Shown in pieces: positions 1-9,530 of a stretch of DNA of 64,000 bases (position 1 is its first letter; every line of letters begins with the position of its first letter). Origin of the DNA: Sphingomonadales bacterium (lineage in GTDB: Bacteria; Pseudomonadota; Alphaproteobacteria; Sphingomonadales; Sphingomonadaceae); the NCBI GenBank assembly GCA_016721875.1, contig JADKHG010000001.1:372001-436000 (forward strand), given 5' to 3'. The notes below the pieces were generated by a model. That model was not told the DNA's origin. It did not search any database and saw nothing but the letters and a program-made list of their open reading frames with translations. The position numbers and the translations under genes are program-made.

Positions 1-367
1 CAGTGACAGATTCTGCATCATTTTTGGGCGTTTCATATAATAAGCCATCGATGGCACCATTGGCTTGCATCGCGAGTGATTCAAATATGGAAACGAGCAA
101 AACCTTGGCCTCAGCCCCGGTTATCGTCCAATCCTTGTGAATGCTGTTGTCAGTGTAGACAATTCCCGACACGGAAAAATCTTCGACCAAAGTCTCGGCT
201 GCTCCGTAGACGATTTGATCAAGTTCATTGCCGCTTTCTGGATCAAGGTCCGCAATCTGCCCAGCAGAGAAAATCGGCTCGTCTGACAGTGGCGGACGCG
301 GTGCGGCATGAAGCGGCATGGCAATCGTCGCTGCTGCACAGAAAAATGACATAAGCTTCAACCGCAT
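1..367 (-). CDS. Exported protein of unknown function (3' end outside window)
   Basis: The reading frame starts with ATG at 367 and is still open at base 1, so only the first 122 or so residues are visible. The first 22 residues are a classical signal peptide: a short basic N-terminus (MRLK), a hydrophobic core and an Ala-x-Ala type end, followed by proline-rich mature sequence. A GGGGGA ribosome binding site lies just upstream. The mature part is acidic and shows no motif I recognise. The periplasmic or outer-surface location is inferred from the signal peptide only. Confidence 0.7.
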   Translation of the reverse strand, partial: MRLKLMSFFCAAATIAMPLHAAPRPPLSDEPIFSAGQIADLDPESGNELDQIVYGAAETLVEDFSVSGIVYTDNSIHKDWTITGAEAKVLLVSIFESLAMQANGAIDGLLYETPKNDAESVT

Positions 368-450
368 TCTGATCCCCCAAAGTCCCATATTGTATTGGGA
401 ACGGGATAGCCCGCTTACTTGCCAAATGCTTGTAATTTTACGCTACCGGA

Positions 451-1581
451 TCACGCCACCCGTCGCACAAATACGCTGCCTGCCGAATAGCCCGCTCCGA
501 AGGAGCAGATCAGCCCGATATCGCCCGCCTTCAGATCGTCATTATGTTTGTGAAAGGCAATGATTGATCCCGCGCTTGAGGTATTGGCATAGGTGTCGAG
601 CACCGTCGGACTTTCATCCTCATTCGCCTCATGCCCCAGCACGCGTTGCGAAATCAGGCGGTTCATGCCTTGATTGGCCTGATGCAACCAAAGGCGGCGC
701 AGCGCTTCGCTCGACAGACCCAGATCAGCGGCATGATCGACAATCATTTGCGCGACCATCGGCACCACTTCCTTGAAAACCTTGCGCCCTTCCTGCACGA
801 ACAGCTTGTCCGTACGCGGACCGCTTTGATCGATCGGCCCCTTGCCTTCCGCACGGTTGAGGAAGCCGAAATTGTTGCGGATATTGTTGCTATATTGCGT
901 CTTCAGGCGGGTGCCTAATATTTCCCAGTGGCAGGTCGGCGCCAACTCCTTGGACTCGACAAGGATCGCGGTGGCCACGTCGCCAAAGATGAAATGGCTG
1001 TCGCGGTCACGCCAGTTCAAATGGCCTGAGGTGATTTCGGGATTAACCACCAGCACCGAACGCGCATTGCCGCTGCGAATATAATCGGCGGCGGTCTGGA
1101 TGCCAAAGGTTGCCGACGAACAGGCAACATTGATATCGAAGCCGAAGCCACGCTCCATCCCGAGTTCATGCTGGATTTCCACCGCCATCGCCGGATAGGC
1201 GCGCTGCATGTTAGACGCCGCACATAGCACCGCATCGACATCAGCAATATCACGCCCCGCTTTTGCCAGCGCGTCGCGGCACGCAGCAACGCCGATTTCC
1301 GCCATCAATGAGATTTGCTCATTCGGCCGCTCGGCATAGCGCGGCTCCATGATCGCGGGATCGACGATGGCTCTTTTGTCGATGACATGCCGCGACTGGA
1401 TGCCGCTGGCTTTTTCGATGAACTCGACCGAGCTGTGCACCAATGGCTCGGCGTCAGGATTCTTAGCATTGTACAGATCAACATAGGCGTTGAAGCTTTC
1501 GACCAATTCCTGATTGGTGATGATATCCGACGGCGTAAAAAGACCCGTCGCCGAAATGACCGGTGTAAAGGCGTTTGTCAT
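451..1581 (-). CDS. 3-oxoacyl-[ACP] synthase III-like protein (KAS III / FabH superfamily)
   Basis: This thiolase-fold condensing enzyme should join an acyl-CoA or acyl-ACP to a malonyl-type extender. All three catalytic residues of KAS III enzymes are visible: Cys154 in VACSSATFG, His300 in LWLHQANQG and Asn333 in YANTSSAGS. At 376 residues it is some 60 longer than housekeeping FabH (about 317), with an extended N-terminal region around residues 30-80, so a specialised role rather than the main initiation of fatty-acid synthesis is likely. The start at 1581 (MTNAFTP) is preferred over an upstream ATG at 1647 because the aligned KAS fold begins there. It is divergent from an acyltransferase gene, which fits a lipid role. 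Substrate unknown. Confidence 0.85.
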   Translation of the reverse strand: MTNAFTPVISATGLFTPSDIITNQELVESFNAYVDLYNAKNPDAEPLVHSSVEFIEKASGIQSRHVIDKRAIVDPAIMEPRYAERPNEQISLMAEIGVAACRDALAKAGRDIADVDAVLCAASNMQRAYPAMAVEIQHELGMERGFGFDINVACSSATFGIQTAADYIRSGNARSVLVVNPEITSGHLNWRDRDSHFIFGDVATAILVESKELAPTCHWEILGTRLKTQYSNNIRNNFGFLNRAEGKGPIDQSGPRTDKLFVQEGRKVFKEVVPMVAQMIVDHAADLGLSSEALRRLWLHQANQGMNRLISQRVLGHEANEDESPTVLDTYANTSSAGSIIAFHKHNDDLKAGDIGLICSFGAGYSAGSVFVRRVA

Positions 1582-1705
1582 AGCAATCCCGCTTCGTCTG
1601 TTCTTATCGCTGCCGACTAGCGCCGGGCGAAACAGGAAACAACCCAATTGCTTTTAGCCGCGCACCCGTCCAGAGCGGTGTTTAGAGAGGAAGGTTATAC
1701 GCCCC

Positions 1706-2323
1706 ATGGCATTGGAGCAAAGGCGACCCAGCCTGTTGTCGCGTTTTGCGCGGTGGGCGATAGTCGGCATCTATAAACGCGCAGGCTGGACTGCCATCGG
1801 TTCTGTGCCCGAACCGCGCCGTTTCGTGCTGGTGGCCGCTCCCCATACGTCAAACTGGGATTTTCTCTATTTCATGGGTCTGACCGAAGAACTTGGAATC
1901 ATGCCCTATTTCATGGCGAAAAAACCACTGTTTCGCTGGCCCTGGAAGAATTTCCTGCTCGACATGGGCGGGGTGCCGGTCGACCGTAAGAGCAGCCATA
2001 ATTATGTCGAACAGATGATTGAGGAATTTGGCCGGCGCAAAGAATTCATCCTAACGGTAGCGCCGGAGGGGACAAGGCGAACTGTCGAATATTGGAAGAC
2101 CGGTTTTTATCACATCGCCATGGGCGCGGGTGTCCCACTTGTGCTTGGCGTAGTGGATTATCGCAAGAAATCCGGTGGCATTGGCCCGACTATTTGGCCG
2201 ACAGGCGACTACCGTGCCGACATGAAAAAACTGTTCGACTTTTATCGCGATGTCATCCCAAAAAACCCGCGTCCCGGCGGTCTGCGGATTCTTGAAGAGG
2301 AAGGGGCACTAACGGATGCATGA
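1706..2323 (+). CDS. 1-acyl-glycerol-3-phosphate acyltransferase family protein (PlsC-like)
   Basis: The 205-residue protein has the acyltransferase HX4D motif (PHTSNWDF, residues about 51-58), a later PVDR block and an APEGTRR block that correspond to the glycerol-phosphate and acyl-binding motifs of the LPLAT family. It probably transfers an acyl chain to a lysolipid at the inner membrane. The start at 1706 follows a GAGGAAGG-type ribosome binding site. Its stop overlaps the next gene by 8 bases, so the two are likely co-translated. Paralogues of this short form exist beside the main PlsC in many genomes, so the exact substrate is uncertain. Confidence 0.8.
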   Translation: MALEQRRPSLLSRFARWAIVGIYKRAGWTAIGSVPEPRRFVLVAAPHTSNWDFLYFMGLTEELGIMPYFMAKKPLFRWPWKNFLLDMGGVPVDRKSSHNYVEQMIEEFGRRKEFILTVAPEGTRRTVEYWKTGFYHIAMGAGVPLVLGVVDYRKKSGGIGPTIWPTGDYRADMKKLFDFYRDVIPKNPRPGGLRILEEEGALTDA

Positions 2324-3125
2324 TCTTTTGCTAATGCTCGCCATCAATCTTGCTATCCTGATTGCATTTATCCTGCTGCTGTGGGCCTATGCCGTCCGCA
2401 TTCGCGACGTCTCGTTCATCGATGCCTTCTGGGCATTCGGCATGGTGGTCTTGGCCTGGGTGAGCTGGCTGCAGATCGATGGTCAGGGACGACGGGCCGA
2501 TGTCTTGCTGGCTCTCACTTCGATATGGGGATTGCGGCTGGCCTTTCATCTCTACAGCCGCTGGCGCGCGCATGGCGAAGATCCGCGCTATGCCAAGATT
2601 ATCGGCCACGCCATGCAGAACAAGAACTGGAGTTGGGCCAAGACGGCGTTGCTGCTGGTTTTTCTGACACAGGCACCGCTGCTTTTCATCACCAGCCTGC
2701 CGGCCCAAATCGGCATCTGGGCGAGCGAAGGCGGGCGCACCGTGATGGGGCCGGTCGCTTGGGGTGGGATCGTCATTGCGCTTATCGGTATCTTGTTTGA
2801 AACTGTCGGCGATGCACAGCTGAAGGCGTTCCGCGCCGACCCGGCGAACAAGGGTAAAGTGCTCGACACTGGCCTGTGGCGCTATACCCGTCACCCCAAT
2901 TATTTCGGAGATGCCTGCACCTGGTGGGGTATCTGGCTTGTGGCGGCAGAAACCGGCCCGGCTGGCTGGGTGAGCGTCATTGGACCTCTGTTCCTGACCT
3001 TCACCTTGACCAAATGGTCGGGCAAACCCTTGCTCGAACGCGGGTTGGCAAAAAGCCGGCCCGGCTATGCCGAATACGTCGAGCGAACTTCGGGCTTCAT
3101 TCCCTGGCCGCCTAAGGTCGGCTGA
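2316..3125 (+). CDS. DUF1295 / steroid 5-alpha-reductase-like integral membrane protein
   Basis: This 269-residue protein is strongly hydrophobic with about six or seven membrane segments. Near the C-terminus (about 185-205) it has the signature TGLWRYTRHPNYFGD, typical of the DUF1295 and isoprenylcysteine methyltransferase/steroid reductase-like families, in which the conserved Arg-His-Pro-Asn binds a cofactor. It overlaps the upstream acyltransferase gene by 8 bases, which suggests a shared lipid-related job. The reaction is not known. It ends 3 bases from the convergent P450 gene. Confidence 0.85.
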   Translation: MHDLLLMLAINLAILIAFILLLWAYAVRIRDVSFIDAFWAFGMVVLAWVSWLQIDGQGRRADVLLALTSIWGLRLAFHLYSRWRAHGEDPRYAKIIGHAMQNKNWSWAKTALLLVFLTQAPLLFITSLPAQIGIWASEGGRTVMGPVAWGGIVIALIGILFETVGDAQLKAFRADPANKGKVLDTGLWRYTRHPNYFGDACTWWGIWLVAAETGPAGWVSVIGPLFLTFTLTKWSGKPLLERGLAKSRPGYAEYVERTSGFIPWPPKVG

Positions 3126-3128
3126 GCG

Positions 3129-4351
3129 CTACTTGACCAGCCAAAGCTCGCTATAGCCGTTAAAAGCCGGGGCAACCTTGTGCTTGACCTCGCGGCCGGG
3201 AGCGAAGGCCAGATCGGGAAAGCGATTGAATAGCATTGGCAGCGCAATCTTTTGCTTGCGCTTTGCCCAACCCTGCCCCCAGACAATAGTGCGCACCGCC
3301 GCCAAAGGCGAAATGCTGCACATTCTTGGGTTCGATATCAAAGCTTAGCGGATCCGGATTCATTTCGGGATCAAAATGCACGCCGAATAGCGACATGTGA
3401 ATGGTGTCGCCTTTTTATTTGTTTGTCATGGACTTGCATATCTTCATGCGCGCTGCGCAACACCTGCGACACTGGCGGCTCGACGCGCAATATTTCGTCC
3501 ATGGCATTGGCATGCAAATCAGGACGCGCCCTGAATTTCGCAAGCTGGTCAGGGTTTTTCAAAAGCTGTGCCACACCTGCCGTCAGCATATCGGTTGTCG
3601 TCGAATTGCCTGCGATCAGCAGCAGCCGGATCAACAGCACAATATCCTGCGTTGTCAGGCTGTCGCCTTCCTCTTCTGCCTGCGCCAACCGTGTGATCAG
3701 ATCGTCGGATGGCTTGCTGCGTCGGATATCGACCTCGCGCGCCAGATAGGCGGCCAGCACCGTCGTCGATTCTTCGTATAGCGCCGTTTGTTCGGGCGTA
3801 CGGAAAGGATTAAGTGCCAGCATACAACCCAGCGACCAACGACGGAAATCCTTGCGGTCGTCGGGATTGATCCCGAGCAGTTCGGCCATAACCGTCGTCG
3901 GTAGGGGTGAGCCAAAAGTTGCGACGAAATCAAACTCGCCATCCTGCGCGGCTATGTCGTCTGCCAGCCGGTTTGCGATTTCCTCTATCCTGGGTAACAA
4001 GGCATCGACCGAACGCTTGTTGAAGGCCTTTTGCACCAAAGTTCGCTGCCGTTTATGCTCGGGATCGTCGAGCATCAGGATCGACAGCTCTTTGCTGTTT
4101 GCTCCATATAATGTGCGAGAGAAACTGCCCTCATTCGCCTTGCGCGGATCGGCGTTAAGATCACGATTTTTGATCAGTTCAGTGACTTCCTGCCCGCGGG
4201 TCAGGAAATAGCGTCCCAATTGCTGGTCATGATGGACCGGATCTTCGCTCCGCAGCCGGTCAAGCGGAACCCAAGGCGTCTCCCGATACACAGGATCGAG
4301 CGCTGAAAGTTGATACCCCGTCGGTAATGGGTGTTTGTCTTCGTCAGGCAT
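3129..4351 (-). pseudogene. Cytochrome P450, frame broken twice
   Basis: The first 320 or so residues are an uninterrupted P450 with the I-helix region (LLIAGNSTTTDML) and an ExxR-type stretch before residue 300. The frame then changes at a five-T run on the + strand (3412-3416). The heme-ligand loop FGGGAHYCLGAGLGKAQAK is readable only in the second frame, and the C-terminus (LPMLFNRFPDLAFAPG to stop at 3129) only in a third frame entered at a four-T run (3250-3253). Removing one base from each run restores a normal-length P450 of about 405 residues with the heme cysteine in place. The gene is therefore either a recent pseudogene or an intact gene with two homopolymer errors. Substrate unknown. 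Confidence 0.8.
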
Positions 4352-4422
4352 GGAAATCCCTCTGGCGGCCCCTATCGGCCAAGGATACTCAAGAGGGAAA
4401 ACGAAACAAGTCTAAAGAAAAC

Positions 4423-5553
4423 TTATCGAACTGACGAGAGCGATCGTTGGGATTTACGCAGTGTCTTTTCTGCATAGAGGCATTGGTCAGCCACATGCAT
4501 TAGGTCGGATACCGTTCCGCCGGACTGGGGATGGAAGGCAACACCGACACTGGCGGTAATGCCCTTAACCTTGCGGGAAACGGCGTAAGGCAAAGCCAGT
4601 ATTGCACGGATTGCCTGCACATGGTCGTCAACCAGTTCAACATCAAAGCCACGCGGGAACAGAACGGCAAACTCGTCACCACCCAACCGGGCGACGCATT
4701 GCGCATTACGACACAGCGCCTTGAGCCGATGCGCGATCTCGACAAGGATCTCGTCGCCCACCGCATGGCCATAGCGATCATTTGCCGGTTTGAAGCCATC
4801 AAGATCGAGCATCGCAATGGCAAAGGGTCTGTCATCTTCGCTTTGAACAGCCTCTTCCAGTCGCGCCGCGAATACGCGCCGGTTCACCAGATCGGTCAGC
4901 GGATCGGTATTGGCGAGATATTGCATTTCGTGCTGGTAGGTGAGAGCCCGAACCATCTCGTTATATTTGGAAATCACCAGATGAATTTGCAGAAATGAGA
5001 CAACCACTATGCACATGCCTGCCGCCTGTATTCCCAGATCTTGGGACGTAAGCATGGCGATAGAGACAGGCGTTGAGCCAATGACAACGGTGGCATTTGC
5101 CGCACGCGGATGGCTTGCCAAACAGGACGCGACGGCAAAGGATGAGAGGGTCATGAAGAGGCCGGCGAGCACGCGCCGTGTTTCATGGGTTTGATAATAG
5201 GCCGACACCGCCCAAAGGCTCGCAAACACGCTGATCGTGATCGCCATTATAGTGACACCACGCAAATATCGACGCGCCTGTTCAAAAGTCGTTTTCCGTT
5301 TGGAACGACTGCGCCATTGCAAATAGCGGACTACTGCGGTGCCTACGAGTAAAGTCGGCAAAACAGACTTGTAGACGAGAGGGAAATCGCCCTGCGCGGC
5401 AACACCTGCCCCGATAGCCATGACAGCGACAGTCAGATATAAAACCGGGATCAGCGCACCAACACGGTCAAATTGTTCAAGAACAAGTTTTTGCCGAATG
5501 GCATAGGGCACAGGCATATTGAGTGCGGCACGCATCGTGCGCAACGCGGTCAT
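4423..5553 (-). CDS. Membrane-bound GGDEF diguanylate cyclase
   Basis: The N-terminal half has about five or six hydrophobic segments. The C-terminal 170 residues are a GGDEF domain with an intact catalytic signature (ARLGGDEFAVLF) and the metal/substrate region LDLDGFKPANDRYGH, so it should make cyclic di-GMP from two GTP. I place the start at 5553 (MTALRTMRAALN) because a GAGGATTGAGGG ribosome binding stretch lies upstream of it, while the longer frame from 5766 has none and would run into the divergent promoter region of the gene at 5788. No EAL domain is present. Confidence 0.85.
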   Translation of the reverse strand: MTALRTMRAALNMPVPYAIRQKLVLEQFDRVGALIPVLYLTVAVMAIGAGVAAQGDFPLVYKSVLPTLLVGTAVVRYLQWRSRSKRKTTFEQARRYLRGVTIMAITISVFASLWAVSAYYQTHETRRVLAGLFMTLSSFAVASCLASHPRAANATVVIGSTPVSIAMLTSQDLGIQAAGMCIVVVSFLQIHLVISKYNEMVRALTYQHEMQYLANTDPLTDLVNRRVFAARLEEAVQSEDDRPFAIAMLDLDGFKPANDRYGHAVGDEILVEIAHRLKALCRNAQCVARLGGDEFAVLFPRGFDVELVDDHVQAIRAILALPYAVSRKVKGITASVGVAFHPQSGGTVSDLMHVADQCLYAEKTLRKSQRSLSSVR

Positions 5554-5787
5554 AACCGCCCTCAATCCTCGCCCCATTGGTGACACGTGACCAAATCCTG
5601 TGAAATATTCCGCTGATACTGCCACTCCAATGGTAAAATTCGGGTTAACCACAAGCTCGCAGAATCGCAAACGCAGGCCCGCTGTGCGCAGCATCTGCAC
5701 AAAATCGAAAATCTGAGCGAAGGTTTTTCCAGAACCATTCGTTGAGTGAACAGGTGGCTGCTCCACCTTTCAAAAAGGAGACCCGAA

Positions 5788-6105
5788 ATGCTGTATGGAA
5801 AAACATCTGCCCTGATGATCGCCGCGATCGCATCACTTGCCTGCACGCTTCCCGTCGAAGCGCGGGTCAACCAAAGGCAGGATCGCCAATCGGTGCGTAT
5901 CGTCAACGGCGTCGAAAATGGCAGCCTGACCGAGCGCGAAGCAAAGGGGCTTGCCAAACAACAGGCGCATATCGCCGCTTATGAAGCACGCAGCCGTGCC
6001 GATGGCCCAGGAATGACCAAGGCCGAACGCGTTCGTATCGAGAATATGCAGGACCGCGCGAGCCACAATATCCGTCGGCAAAAGCACGACCGCAAGCGTC
6101 GCTGA
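5788..6105 (+). CDS. Small exported basic protein, hypothetical
   Basis: This is a 105-residue protein. Residues 1-25 form a signal peptide ending in VEA, followed by a highly charged, Arg/Lys/Gln-rich helical mature region (for example RQDRQSVRIVNG and LTEREAKGLAKQQ). The start at 5788 is set by an AAGGAG site 7 bases upstream. Related short periplasmic proteins of unknown function occur in many Proteobacteria; I do not know a role. A strong terminator hairpin follows, so it is probably a single-gene transcript. Confidence 0.75.
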   Translation: MLYGKTSALMIAAIASLACTLPVEARVNQRQDRQSVRIVNGVENGSLTEREAKGLAKQQAHIAAYEARSRADGPGMTKAERVRIENMQDRASHNIRRQKHDRKRR

Positions 6106-6142
6106 ACCCTATTTCCGCTGCCCACACACCCGGCGGAACCTT

Positions 6143-6169
6143 CCGGGTCTGCGAACATCGCAGACCCGG
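6143..6169 (+). terminator. Rho-independent-type terminator after the small exported protein
   Basis: A perfect 12-base inverted repeat (CCGGGTCTGCGA with its complement, three-base loop) is followed by a T-rich stretch (TTTGCATTT). It lies 38 bases past the stop codon of the gene ending at 6105. Confidence 0.8.
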
Positions 6170-6179
6170 TTTGCATTTC

Positions 6180-6408
6180 TAATCTGCTTGCATGTTCATG
6201 AGCTGGGAATCGCTGCGAGACGGTTTCGCCCGGCAACACATTGCCGCTAGTAACGCATTTGGCAGTTCACCGAGGGTTGGCTAAATGGCCCTCATCCACG
6301 TCAATGGCAATGAATCGAGAATTGCCTCGCCTAACCTCCCCTTCCGGCTAACGCGTCCATTGAAAATCGGCGATTGACCTTTGGCGCTGCAAGGTAGAGA
6401 GGCCGCAC
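6180..6408. other. Intergenic stretch without a recognised gene
   Basis: Together with the preceding terminator this makes about 300 bases between genes. I see no coding frame with family features. It should hold the promoter of the PhnA-like gene that starts at 6409. Confidence 0.5.
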
Positions 6409-6717
6409 ATGGCACAAGATGACGAAGACTATGTCTATGACGAGGAAAGCGGCGAATGGCTGCCTGCCTCTGAACTCGCGGCAAAGCAGGCGGCAGCCAG
6501 CAATGTCGAGGTCCGCGATGCGGTCGGCAATATCCTGCAGGATGGCGATCAGGTTACCTTGATCAAGGACCTGACCGTCAAGGGCGCGGGCCAGACGCTG
6601 AAGCAAGGCACGCTGATCAAGTCGATCCGGCTGACCGGCGATCCGCAGGAAATCGACTGCCGCTATGAAGGCATCAAGGGACTGGTATTGCGCGCGGAGT
6701 TTGTGCGGAAGCGTTAG
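6409..6717 (+). CDS. PhnA/YjdM-like domain protein
   Basis: The 102-residue protein carries the small PhnA C-terminal domain (VRDAVGNILQDGDQVTLIKD, then KGAGQTLKQGTLIKSIRL and a GLVLRAEFVRK end). The N-terminal zinc ribbon of full-length PhnA is replaced by an acidic tail containing YDEESGEW. Despite its name, the family has no proven role in phosphonate use. Its 3' end overlaps that of the convergent hydrolase gene by 44 bases. Confidence 0.75.
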   Translation: MAQDDEDYVYDEESGEWLPASELAAKQAAASNVEVRDAVGNILQDGDQVTLIKDLTVKGAGQTLKQGTLIKSIRLTGDPQEIDCRYEGIKGLVLRAEFVRKR

Positions 6718-7663
6718 GCCCTGTTTGACTTGCTAGCCATGGCTGCAACAGGCCGACAAATTGCTTGGGGGCTTCCTCCATCGGCAGATGTCCGGCATCG
6801 GCGATGACGTGCATTTTTGAACCGGCAATCGCGCGCTCAAATGCCTTGCCATGCTGCCAGGGAATCGTCCTGTCCTGCTTGCCCCAGATAATCAGCGTCG
6901 GTGCTGACAGCTTGCCGATATCATTCCATTTCGCGGTTTCCCGATCAGCAATCGCACGATCTGCTGTTGCCTGCCGGTTGCCCGGATAGCGGGCCAAATC
7001 CCAATAGCGCGTGACCAATGCCTCGCTCAGCCGTTTGGGATCGGCATAATTCTGCTCTAGCGAAGACTGGACTACCGAACGCGGCGTCAGGATCGGCAGC
7101 AATTGCCGCCCCAACCAACTTTGCGTCAGCCGCGCGCCGAGATAGAGTTTCACTGGAGGTTCGGCGACTGCGCCCGAGGCATCAACGAGCACCAGTCCGC
7201 TCACCCGTGCGGGCACATCCAGCGCGGCGCGCCAAGCAACCCAGCCGCCCATGCTGTTGCCAACCCAAACCGCTTTTTCGACCTTGGCATCGTCGAGCAC
7301 AGCGGTGGCAGCGCCAATCATCGCCTTTGCGCTATAATCACGGCTCTTGTTCGGACCAGTGATGCCATGCCCCGGCAGGTCGAGCGAAATCAGCCGGTAC
7401 TGGCCTTTCAGCGCATCGACGGTCTGCTCCCATGTTTGCAGCGAGCTGTTCGATCCGTGGACCAGTAACAGCACCGATGCGTCGCGCGGTCCTACATCGC
7501 GGTAATGGATTCGTGCCTGATCAGTCTCGACATAATGCGCCTGCGCACCGCCATATTTGGCCTGCATGGCGGCCGCGTCGCTGTCGGGCGTACGGAACAA
7601 TAACAAGCCAACGCCGATCAGCAGCGCAAGCAATATCACTATGCGAAACAGCCATTTACGCAT
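6674..7663 (-). CDS. Alpha/beta hydrolase, membrane-anchored
   Basis: The 329-residue protein starts with a basic segment and one transmembrane helix (residues about 3-20), then an alpha/beta-hydrolase fold. The oxyanion region LLVHGSNSS, the nucleophile elbow VGNSMGGW (Ser is the nucleophile), an acidic residue in WGKQDRTIPW and the C-terminal His in DAGHLPMEE form the catalytic set. The substrate cannot be told. The start at 7663 overlaps the end of the VOC gene by 8 bases, so the two are probably an operon. Confidence 0.85.
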   Translation of the reverse strand: MRKWLFRIVILLALLIGVGLLLFRTPDSDAAAMQAKYGGAQAHYVETDQARIHYRDVGPRDASVLLLVHGSNSSLQTWEQTVDALKGQYRLISLDLPGHGITGPNKSRDYSAKAMIGAATAVLDDAKVEKAVWVGNSMGGWVAWRAALDVPARVSGLVLVDASGAVAEPPVKLYLGARLTQSWLGRQLLPILTPRSVVQSSLEQNYADPKRLSEALVTRYWDLARYPGNRQATADRAIADRETAKWNDIGKLSAPTLIIWGKQDRTIPWQHGKAFERAIAGSKMHVIADAGHLPMEEAPKQFVGLLQPWLASQTGPNASAQTPRAIPVP

Positions 7664-8051
7664 CGGGCATTTCCTCCGTCGGTTTGGGCTCCCACAACTC
7701 GATCTTGCGGCCTTCCGGGTCCATGATGTGCGCAAAGCGGCCATTGACTTCCTCGAGGATAGTATCGAGCGGTTTCACGCCATGTTCCGCCGCTCGCGCC
7801 AACAGCCCGTCAAGATCATCAACCATAAGATTGAACATGAATTCCTTGTCCGAAGGCGCGAAATATCCCGTGTCCGCCTTGAACGGCGCAAACACTGTGG
7901 CTGCTCCAGGATGCGCCGCTGCGGCATCGGGGGTGAAGACGACACCCCAAGGCTCAACCTTGATGCCGAGCACGCGCCCATACCATTCGTTGGTTGCAGC
8001 CGGATCGGCTGATTTGAAGAACAGTCCGCCCAGACCGAGTATTTTCGCCAC
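7656..8051 (-). CDS. VOC (glyoxalase/bleomycin resistance-like) family protein
   Basis: This 131-residue protein has the paired beta-alpha-beta-beta-beta layout of the vicinal-oxygen-chelate family: an opening GGLFFKSADPAATNEWYGRVLG and a closing IMDPEGRKIELWEPK with the metal-ligand Glu. It could bind or convert a small substrate through a divalent metal. It is the first gene of a pair with the hydrolase at 6674. The specific reaction is unknown. Confidence 0.85.
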   Translation of the reverse strand: MAKILGLGGLFFKSADPAATNEWYGRVLGIKVEPWGVVFTPDAAAAHPGAATVFAPFKADTGYFAPSDKEFMFNLMVDDLDGLLARAAEHGVKPLDTILEEVNGRFAHIMDPEGRKIELWEPKPTEEMPDA

Positions 8052-8321
8052 GTCTACCTCCTCCGCTCGTCAAAAGTAAGCGCCACAGTCTTGCATCAAT
8101 TGAAAGCAAAAGATAGCTGAGCCGTTGAATTAACACTAGGCTGCCGCCCAAGTTCAACCATTGCGCCAACCTTCCCGTAATCCAGAAGGAATTGCCGACT
8201 TGGCGCGAATATATTCCGTGGCACCTCAACATAACACTGCCAATATCAATCGCGGAACTGTAGGAAAAAGTCTGGCAGACAATTGAGCAAGCAGTTGAGT
8301 CAACTCGGTCACCCTAACACT
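8052..8321. other. Intergenic region, 270 bases
   Basis: I see no convincing gene here. The stretch lies upstream of the VOC gene and downstream of the gene at 8322-8846, and presumably holds the VOC promoter. Confidence 0.4.
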
Positions 8322-8846
8322 TCATCGCAACCAGCGCTGCATCGCCGGAAATGCGGCAATACCCCGTTCCGCCGCCCATCTGGGTTCCGCCGTCATGCCG
8401 AGCCAGGCCAAAAACGGAACGCCAATCGATGGATCATTGCGGAAACTGTCAATATAATTCTGGCTGGCGCCTTTATACCCCGCTTCGTGAAAAATTGTCT
8501 CCAGCGGGATATCTATTGCGATTGCCGCCGCCACCGACCAAGCTATCGCACCCATTTCCTCAGCCGGATCATCGGACACCTTATCCAATTGCTTGCGCAC
8601 CGACGGTTCAGTCATAGCGACATGGCCGGCATCGTGCAGCAAATCGCCGGGCCATGCCGGGATTGCCGGGTCAACAATGATCGTTCCATGGCGAACGGTC
8701 ATGCTGTTTAACAGGCTGTCGCCAATCTCGCCTGCGACCACTTCAATGCCAACAGTGCCGAGGAAATCGAGTATCCGGCCCGCCTCGGCTGCACCATTTT
8801 CTCCAAGCCATTGACAGCGATCAGCAAGATTTACAGTAGGTTCCAT
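8322..8846 (-). CDS. Hypothetical protein with an HxxxH motif
   Basis: A 174-residue protein with no signal peptide. Around residue 70 it has the stretch PGDLLHDAGHVAM, whose two histidines spaced by three residues could bind a metal, as in some hydrolases. I do not recognise the family. The start at 8846 (MEPTVNLADRC) is preferred over an upstream ATG at 8966 that would overlap the next gene. Confidence 0.6.
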   Translation of the reverse strand: MEPTVNLADRCQWLGENGAAEAGRILDFLGTVGIEVVAGEIGDSLLNSMTVRHGTIIVDPAIPAWPGDLLHDAGHVAMTEPSVRKQLDKVSDDPAEEMGAIAWSVAAAIAIDIPLETIFHEAGYKGASQNYIDSFRNDPSIGVPFLAWLGMTAEPRWAAERGIAAFPAMQRWLR

Positions 8847-8932
8847 CTTCGCGTATTGGCAAGTTTGCTGTGCGTGTGCAATTGACGAATTTTGCGTCCG
8901 GACCACGGAAAACCGACACCCCAATACCGGAC

Positions 8933-9307
8933 CTAGCGACAAATCCGGTTGCGTTCGCCTTCCCAATGGTGGCGCTCTTCCAGATAGGCATTGTGCAGAT
9001 CGACCGCTTGGCGGTGGTCGTCTGCCTCGCCAAGCTGATTGGCATAATCGGCGAGCTTTTCCGCCAATATCTGCGCCTCGGCCAGTTCGGAAATCAGTTC
9101 GTTCATCATTGAACAGCCACGGGTGAAATCGCGTTCGCTGTTCATTTCGGTTTTCAGCGCGTTGATCCGGCCCACCGCTTTGTTAAATTCCATGATGCTG
9201 GAATTATACTGCATCACATAAAACTCCCGCCCCTGCGCGGCGACGGGCGGTGCGGCAGCAATTGTCCCCAAAATAAAGGCCGCAGCCCAGATAGTATCGC
9301 TTTTCAT
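8933..9307 (-). CDS. Exported hypothetical protein
   Basis: A 124-residue protein with a clear signal peptide (residues 1-24, ending in VAA before QGREF). The mature part is helical and charged, with two cysteines (one in TRGCSMM, one two residues from the end) that could form a disulfide in the periplasm. No family is recognised. It precedes the HxxxH protein on the same strand and may share its transcript. Confidence 0.65.
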   Translation of the reverse strand: MKSDTIWAAAFILGTIAAAPPVAAQGREFYVMQYNSSIMEFNKAVGRINALKTEMNSERDFTRGCSMMNELISELAEAQILAEKLADYANQLGEADDHRQAVDLHNAYLEERHHWEGERNRICR

Positions 9308-9530
9308 TCAACCCTCAATGCGAAGCACGACCCGAGGGCGATATAGCGGGTGCCAGCTGGATTTGCGACGGGATTTTTTGATTGGAATGCACGAAAGCGG
9401 CGGATGCGCGCAGCAAAAGCGGCTTGTCGGTGTGGACCAGTTTTAAGGTTGAAAGCTGTCTTTGAAAAACCACGAAATGGTTATTGCTAACAAGCATATC
9501 CTTAACCTTTGACCTGCTAAATTGCGGCTC

